Source: Burkholderiaceae bacterium
GTDB lineage: Bacteria > Pseudomonadota > Gammaproteobacteria > Burkholderiales > Burkholderiaceae_C
NCBI GenBank assembly: GCA_017999135.1
Contig: JAGOBT010000076.1
Coordinates: forward strand, 1-9,923
Reading direction: 5' to 3'
DNA length: 9,923 nucleotides
A program made the position numbers and the translations under genes. The notes below the pieces were generated by a model. It worked only from the letters and a program-made list of their open reading frames with translations. It was not told the origin of the DNA and did no database searches. This document shows positions 6,138-9,923 of this stretch, in pieces. Every line of letters starts with the position of its first letter. Position 1 is the stretch's first letter.

Positions 6138-8276
6138 ATGCCGGCCATGCCGACCAGCGGCCAACCCGCCACGCCTGCACCACCACCCGCCAAGTCCGCC
6201 CCGCAGCGGGCGATGGACAAGCTCGGCCTGCGGCGCGACATCGACCTGGCGTTGCACCTGCCCATCCGCTACGAGGACGAGACCCGCATCACCCCCATCG
6301 CCGACAGCCCCGACGGCGAGCCGGTGCAGGTGGAGGGCGTGGTCAGCGAATGCCGCATCGAGCAGCGCGGCCGGCGCCAGCTGCTGGTGCGCCTGGCCGA
6401 TGGCACCGACAGCCTGCTGCTGCGCTTTCTGAACTTCTACCCCAGCCATCAAAAGACATTGGCGGTGGGCCAGCGGGTGCGGGTGCGCGGCGAGGCGCGC
6501 AGCGGCTTCTTCGGCCGCGAGATGGTGCACCCCACGTTCAAGGCGGTGGATGCGCACACGCCGCTGGCCAGCGCGCTGACCCCCGTCTACCCCACCAGCG
6601 CCCAGCTGCCGCAGGTCTACCTGCGCAAGGCCGTGGCTGCCGCGCTGGCGCGCGCGCCGCTGGCTGAACTGCTGCCGCTCGGCACCGTGCCACCCGGTCT
6701 GCCCACGCTGCGCGAGGCCCTGCACCACCTGCACCGGCCCGGGCCCGATGTGCCACTGGCCACGCTGGAAGACCGCAGCCACCCGGCCTGGCAGCGGCTG
6801 AAGTTCGAGGAGCTGCTGGCCCAGCAACTGTCGCAACTGACTGCACAGCGCGAGCGCCAGCGCCTGCGTGCACCGCAGCTGGTGGCCGTGCCCGGCGGCC
6901 TGCGTGACCAGCTGCTGGCGGCACTGCCGTTTCAGCTGACGGCCGCCCAGCAACGGGTGGGCGACGAGATCGCCGCCGATCTGGGCCGCCTGGTCGACGG
7001 TGGCCCGTCATCCGCACCGGGCGCCGCTCCGATGCACCGCCTTCTGCAGGGCGACGTGGGCTCGGGCAAGACGGTGGTGGCCGCCTTGGCAGCGGCCGTG
7101 GCCATCGACAGTGGCTGGCAATGCGCACTGATGGCGCCCACCGAATTGCTGGCCGAGCAGCACTTCCGCAAGCTGGTGCAGTGGCTGGAGCCGCTGCTGG
7201 CCGCGCGCGGGCAGACCATCGCCTGGCTCACCGGCAGCCGCAAGGGCAAGGGCCGCGCGGCGATGGTGGCGCGTGTGGCCAGTGGTGAGGCGGCGCTGGT
7301 GGTCGGCACGCATGCGGTGATCCAGGACGACGTGCACTTCGCCCGCCTGGGCCTGGCCGTCATCGACGAGCAGCACCGCTTCGGCGTGGCGCAGCGCCTG
7401 GCGCTGCGCAACAAGCTGGTGGGCCAGGACAGCCCCGACGGCCCGCAAGCGCTGGAGCCCCATCTGCTGATGATGACGGCCACGCCCATCCCGCGCACGC
7501 TGGCCATGAGCTACTACGCCGACCTGGACGTGAGCACCATCGACGAACTGCCGCCCGGCCGCACCCCGGTGCTGACCAAGGTGTTCGCCGACGAGCGCCG
7601 GCCGCAGGTGATCGGCCGCATCGCCGACGAGGTGGCGCGCGGCCGCCAGGTCTACTGGGTGTGCCCGCTGATCGAGGAAAGCGAGCACATCGACCTGCAG
7701 AACGCCACCGAGACCCATGCCCAGCTCAGCGCGGCGCTGCCCGGGCAGATGGTGGGGTTGCTGCACGGGCGCATGCCGGCGGCCGAGAAGAGCGCGGTGA
7801 TGTCGCTGTTTGCCGGCGGGCAGATGGCGGTGCTGGTGGCCACCACGGTGATCGAGGTGGGCGTGGACGTGCCCAACGCCAGCCTGATGGTGATCGAGCA
7901 TGCCGAGCGCTTCGGCCTGAGCCAGCTGCACCAGCTGCGCGGCCGCGTGGGCCGCGGCGCGGTGGCCAGCGTGTGCGTGCTGCTGTACCAGGGCCCGCTG
8001 TCGCCCACCGGCAAGGACCGGCTGCGCGCCATGGCCGAGACGAATGACGGCTTCGAGATCGCCCGGCGCGACCTGGAGATCCGCGGGCCGGGTGAATTCA
8101 TGGGCGCCCGCCAGAGCGGTGACGCCCTGCTGCGCTTTGCCGACCTGGCCGAGGACGCGCCGCTGCTGCAGCAGGCGCGCGCCCTGGCGCCGCCCTTGCT
8201 GCAGCAGCACCCGGTGGCCGCCCAGGCCCATGTGGCGCGCTGGCTGGACAGCCGGGCAGACTATCTGAAGGCCTGA
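6138..8276 (+). CDS. recG: ATP-dependent DNA helicase RecG
   Basis: A 712-residue superfamily 2 helicase (E. coli RecG has 693) that reverses stalled replication forks and branch-migrates Holliday junctions. The N-terminal region carries HLPIRYED and the OB-fold wedge (about residues 60-140, with RFLNFYPSHQKTLAVGQRV). Helicase motifs are Walker A GDVGSGKT at 305-312, DEQH at 410-413, TATPIPRTL from 447, and QLRGRVGRG at 599-607. The RecG hallmarks VATTVIEVGVDVPNASLM and DLEIRGPGEFMGARQ are present. The N-terminus lacks the LTGVG-type segment of E. coli RecG and begins with a Pro/Ala-rich leader. The start is uncertain: ATG 6138 or ATG 6147 gives nearly the same protein, and a GTG at 6117 has a weak AGGG seven bases upstream. 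It lies 80 bases past the chemoreceptor and is convergent with the protease gene. In several proteobacteria recG is adjacent to oxyR; here a gene intervenes. Confidence 0.98.
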   Translation: MPAMPTSGQPATPAPPPAKSAPQRAMDKLGLRRDIDLALHLPIRYEDETRITPIADSPDGEPVQVEGVVSECRIEQRGRRQLLVRLADGTDSLLLRFLNFYPSHQKTLAVGQRVRVRGEARSGFFGREMVHPTFKAVDAHTPLASALTPVYPTSAQLPQVYLRKAVAAALARAPLAELLPLGTVPPGLPTLREALHHLHRPGPDVPLATLEDRSHPAWQRLKFEELLAQQLSQLTAQRERQRLRAPQLVAVPGGLRDQLLAALPFQLTAAQQRVGDEIAADLGRLVDGGPSSAPGAAPMHRLLQGDVGSGKTVVAALAAAVAIDSGWQCALMAPTELLAEQHFRKLVQWLEPLLAARGQTIAWLTGSRKGKGRAAMVARVASGEAALVVGTHAVIQDDVHFARLGLAVIDEQHRFGVAQRLALRNKLVGQDSPDGPQALEPHLLMMTATPIPRTLAMSYYADLDVSTIDELPPGRTPVLTKVFADERRPQVIGRIADEVARGRQVYWVCPLIEESEHIDLQNATETHAQLSAALPGQMVGLLHGRMPAAEKSAVMSLFAGGQMAVLVATTVIEVGVDVPNASLMVIEHAERFGLSQLHQLRGRVGRGAVASVCVLLYQGPLSPTGKDRLRAMAETNDGFEIARRDLEIRGPGEFMGARQSGDALLRFADLAEDAPLLQQARALAPPLLQQHPVAAQAHVARWLDSRADYLKA

Positions 8277-8344
8277 TCCGCCTGGCCTGGTCCGCCAGAC
8301 CTGCTGGCGCCCTGCCCGACGGCCGGATGGCGCGCACCAACAGA

Positions 8345-8366
8345 ACGGCCCGCCGAGGCGGGCCGT
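8345..8366. terminator. bidirectional hairpin terminator between recG and the protease gene
   Basis: ACGGCCCGCC and GGCGGGCCGT are perfect 10-base arms around GA, so the RNA would form about a 9-bp stem with a 4-base loop. It lies 68 bases after the recG stop and 40 bases after the protease stop, in a convergent gap. The minus strand continues with TCTGTTGG, slightly T-rich, so it fits better as terminator for the protease gene; the plus strand has no T-tract. Confidence 0.65.
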
Positions 8367-8406
8367 CGAGGCGTCAGCCACCGGCGTCAGGCCGCCGGGC
8401 CGGGCA

Positions 8407-9528
8407 TCAGTTCTGGTTGCGCCGCTTGGCCAGCGCGCCGATGGCCAGCAGGCCGCCGAGCATCAAGGCGTAGGTCTGCGGCTCGGGCACGGCCGTCACT
8501 TCGCTGATCCAGCCGGTGTAGCCGGCCAGCGCCATGCCGCCGAAGTAGGTGCCGTAGGTGCCGCTGACCTGGTCGGGCCAGGTGCCGCCGAAGGTGTTGT
8601 TGCCCACCAGGTACAGCTGTCCGCCATCGACGACGAACGACGGGCCGCCGGAGTCACCGCCGCCGATGTTGCCTTCGACGTTCAGCCCGCGGGTGGGGGT
8701 GCATGCCAGGTTGATCTGGCAGAAGGTGTCCTGCCACTGGCCGCGGAAATCGAAGCCGTCGAAGTCGCCGTACCAGACCTCCTGGGCACCGCCGGCAAAG
8801 CCCATCTCGTCGTCGAGATCGAAGACGTCAGTGCGGTTTTCTGCCGTCTTCTTGACGTAGAAGTTGGCGGTGCCGCCGATGTGGCCCAGCAGGCCGGTGC
8901 CAGAGGTGCCGTAGCCCGCCATGATGATGCGCTGGCCCGTCTGCAGGTCACTGCCCCAGATGCTGTAGCGCGCCGCGTCAGCGGGTGCGGCCTCGCTCAG
9001 GGTAATGATGGCCAAGTCGTCGTTCAGGCAGCCACCGGAACCGTCCGAGCAGACATTGAAGCCGTCGTAGTCCTTGTGCATCGTCACCTTGGTGGCGGCG
9101 ATCTGCGTGGCACCACCAGACGTCGAAGGCAGGCTGGCCGGGTTGTTCTGGTTGAAGCGAACGCGCACATCGTTGCTGGCATTCAGCGTGATCGGCGTGC
9201 CCATGTCGTTACTGTCGATGCAGTGGGCGGCGGTCAGCACGTGGTAGCTGTCGAGCAGCGCGCCCGAGCAGATGTAGCCGGCGGCCTGCGGCGTGCCCAG
9301 GTCGAAGCGGATGCTTACACTGACCACGCCGCTGAACGGCGACGTCGGCAGGTTGTCATCGACCCGGTTCGAGGGGATGTAGTCGGCGAAGGTGTCACCG
9401 TCGCCGGCCAGGATGGCCCGCTCAATGGTGGACCCGTACAAAGAGCTGGTGGCAATGGACTGGCCCGCCAGGACGGGCGCGCTGGCCACCAGGGCCGCGA
9501 ACGCGACAGCGGCAAACTTGACTTGCAT
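8407..9528 (-). CDS. secreted trypsin-like serine protease (S1 family) with PEP-CTERM sorting signal
   Basis: A 373-residue exported chymotrypsin-fold protease. The catalytic triad is visible: His102 in LTAAHC, Asp171 in NDDLAII, and Ser293 in GGGDSGGPS. Cys87 and Cys103 flank the histidine as in the family's usual disulfide; Cys160/167 and Cys270/276 are further candidate pairs. A Sec signal peptide covers residues 1-21 (cleavage after VLA). The C-terminus, VPEPQTYALMLGGLLAIGALAKRR, has the three parts of a PEP-CTERM signal: PEP motif, hydrophobic helix and Arg-rich end. By known family behaviour it should be processed by an exosortase and delivered to the envelope or exopolysaccharide matrix. 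The exosortase is not in this window. The ATG at 9528 has GGAG six bases upstream and directly precedes the signal peptide; longer upstream frames would run into oxyR and are rejected. Natural substrates cannot be inferred. Confidence 0.94.
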   Translation of the reverse strand: MQVKFAAVAFAALVASAPVLAGQSIATSSLYGSTIERAILAGDGDTFADYIPSNRVDDNLPTSPFSGVVSVSIRFDLGTPQAAGYICSGALLDSYHVLTAAHCIDSNDMGTPITLNASNDVRVRFNQNNPASLPSTSGGATQIAATKVTMHKDYDGFNVCSDGSGGCLNDDLAIITLSEAAPADAARYSIWGSDLQTGQRIIMAGYGTSGTGLLGHIGGTANFYVKKTAENRTDVFDLDDEMGFAGGAQEVWYGDFDGFDFRGQWQDTFCQINLACTPTRGLNVEGNIGGGDSGGPSFVVDGGQLYLVGNNTFGGTWPDQVSGTYGTYFGGMALAGYTGWISEVTAVPEPQTYALMLGGLLAIGALAKRRNQN

Positions 9529-9534
9529 GTGTGA

Positions 9535-9540
9535 CTCCAG
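9535..9540 (-). promoter_or_regulatory. ribosome-binding site of the protease gene
   Basis: CTGGAG on the minus strand ends six bases before the ATG at 9528. It fixes the start at MQVKFAA, the first residue of a standard signal peptide. Confidence 0.7.
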
Positions 9541-9568
9541 GGAGAAGATGGGTTCGGTGCCGACATGC

Positions 9569-9597
9569 AATTTCGATACCCGGGTATCGGTCGTCAA
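9569..9597 (-). promoter_or_regulatory. putative protease promoter with a 16-bp palindromic operator in its spacer
   Basis: On the minus strand TTGACG (9597-9592) matches five of six bases of the sigma-70 -35 box. Seventeen bases on, GAAATT (9574-9569) is only a poor -10 box. Nearly the whole spacer is a perfect palindrome, CGATACCCGGGTATCG (9574-9589). A regulator bound there would block or remodel RNA polymerase. The centre lies about 53 bases before the protease ATG. The palindrome is seen directly; promoter and operator roles are inferred. Confidence 0.5.
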
Positions 9598-9660
9598 TGT
9601 CGGACGGGTAAAGAACGATAGTTTCGTGACATCCAGGGCGGTCGGCCTGCGCGCTTTCCC

Positions 9661-9710
9661 CAGGGGTGCCCGTCCTGAAGCGCCCAGGCGCCCCCCTGAA
9701 TCAGGGGTGC
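9661..9710. other. repeat cluster upstream of oxyR: palindrome plus direct repeats
   Basis: CCCCTGA-A-TCAGGGG (9693-9707) is a 15-base near-perfect dyad. The motif CAGGGGTGC occurs at 9661-9669 and again at 9702-9710, 41 bases apart, about four helical turns. CCTGAA also occurs twice (9674-9679, 9695-9700). The cluster sits 68-117 bases before the oxyR ATG in the divergent region and is a plausible regulator-binding area for oxyR, the protease gene, or both. The regulator is unknown. Confidence 0.4.
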
Positions 9711-9765
9711 GCGGCGGCCCGGCCGGCCGGCCAGGCTGGTTGGCTGGCACCGACCCATCGTTGCC

Positions 9766-9771
9766 GATAAT
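9766..9771 (+). promoter_or_regulatory. putative -10 element of oxyR
   Basis: GATAAT matches the sigma-70 -10 consensus at five of six bases. Transcription would start about 6-7 bases downstream, at or next to the oxyR ATG (9778), implying a leaderless or nearly leaderless mRNA. Upstream, TTGGCT (9740-9745) is a -35 candidate, but its 20-base spacer is too long for a strong unaided promoter, as is usual for activator-dependent genes. Confidence 0.45.
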
Positions 9772-9777
9772 TGGTGC

Positions 9778-9923
9778 ATGACCCTCACCGAGCTGCGCTA
9801 CATCGTCGCCGTCGCCCGCGAACGGCACTTCGGCCGTGCGGCCGAGGCCTGCTTCGTTTCCCAGCCCACGCTCAGCGTGGCCATCAAGAAGCTCGAGGAA
9901 GAGCTGGACCTGAAGCTCTTCGA
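9778..9923 (+). CDS. oxyR: LysR-type hydrogen peroxide sensor OxyR, 3'-truncated
   Basis: The first 48 residues of a LysR-family transcription factor; the window ends within codon 49. The sequence MTLTELRYIVAVARERHFGR followed by AAEACFVSQPTLSVAIKKLE is the winged helix-turn-helix of OxyR as found in Burkholderiales, with the recognition helix around SQPTLSVAIKKLE. E. coli OxyR has the similar HFRRAADSCHVSQPTLSGQIRKLE. OxyR senses hydrogen peroxide through a cysteine pair in its C-terminal domain, which cannot be inspected here, and controls catalase, peroxiredoxin and related genes. No Shine-Dalgarno is visible, and a GATAAT box lies just 6 bases upstream, so initiation may be leaderless. 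It is divergent from the protease gene with 249 bases between starts. The family is certain; the OxyR identity is strong but based only on the DNA-binding part. Confidence 0.9.
   Translation, partial: MTLTELRYIVAVARERHFGRAAEACFVSQPTLSVAIKKLEEELDLKLF

Noticed and set aside
7008..8381. Long minus-strand open frame opposite recG
   Set aside because: It lies inside the highly conserved helicase coding region and has low-complexity shadow composition. It also runs through the terminator hairpin.
8881..9534. 217-codon plus-strand frame antisense to the protease
   Set aside because: The opposite strand has the full catalytic triad, signal peptide and PEP-CTERM tail; this frame shows no family features.
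9618..9632. ATAG-containing stretch that could be an OxyR-binding half site
   Set aside because: Only one of the four ATAG-type elements is present, without the spaced CTAT partners, so chance is likely.
9763..9770. Exact GCCGATAA, a sigma-28 -10 match, before oxyR
   Set aside because: The expected -35 position 11 bases upstream reads CTGGCACC, which does not resemble TAAAGTTT; the overlapping GATAAT is better explained as an ordinary -10 box.
9529..9828. Upstream extension of the protease frame by about 100 codons
   Set aside because: It would run into the oxyR coding region and place the signal peptide internally; the GGAG site and signal peptide fix the start at 9528.

Overview
The window looks like chromosomal DNA of a betaproteobacterium of the order Burkholderiales. 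It is very GC-rich, it encodes an OxyR whose N-terminus is of the Burkholderiales type, and it carries a PEP-CTERM protein, a sorting system common in the Leptothrix/Rubrivivax/Roseateles-like part of the order. The genus cannot be fixed from this sequence. Coding density is high: no gene-free stretch exceeds about 250 bases. I see no tRNA, rRNA, CRISPR array, insertion sequence or phage gene.

Layout. Bases 1-3004 hold two tandem, paralogous extracytoplasmic solute-binding proteins of peptide-type ABC importers. The first is cut by the window edge, and the second overlaps its stop codon by 8 bases. Tail to tail with them is a tiny minus-strand gene (3010-3156) for a 48-residue, lysine-only basic protein. 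Diverging from it is a GhrA-like glyoxylate/hydroxypyruvate reductase (3264-4172). Next comes a CHASE3-type methyl-accepting chemotaxis protein (4321-6057), preceded by a good match to a flagellar sigma-28 (FliA) promoter and ending in a CheR-tethering pentapeptide. RecG helicase follows (6138-8276). A strong hairpin separates RecG from a convergent minus-strand, secreted trypsin-like protease with a PEP-CTERM anchor (8407-9528). A 249-base divergent control region then leads to the start of oxyR (9778 to the window end).

Most genes are unrelated housekeeping or sensory functions; there is no evident multi-gene novel system. The points most worth checking are: the protease lying between recG and oxyR, which are neighbours in several other proteobacteria; a perfect 16-bp palindrome inside the protease's putative promoter; a possible leaderless oxyR start; the sigma-28 promoter of the chemoreceptor; the tandem binding-protein duplication with EF-hand-like loops; and the arginine-free small basic protein.
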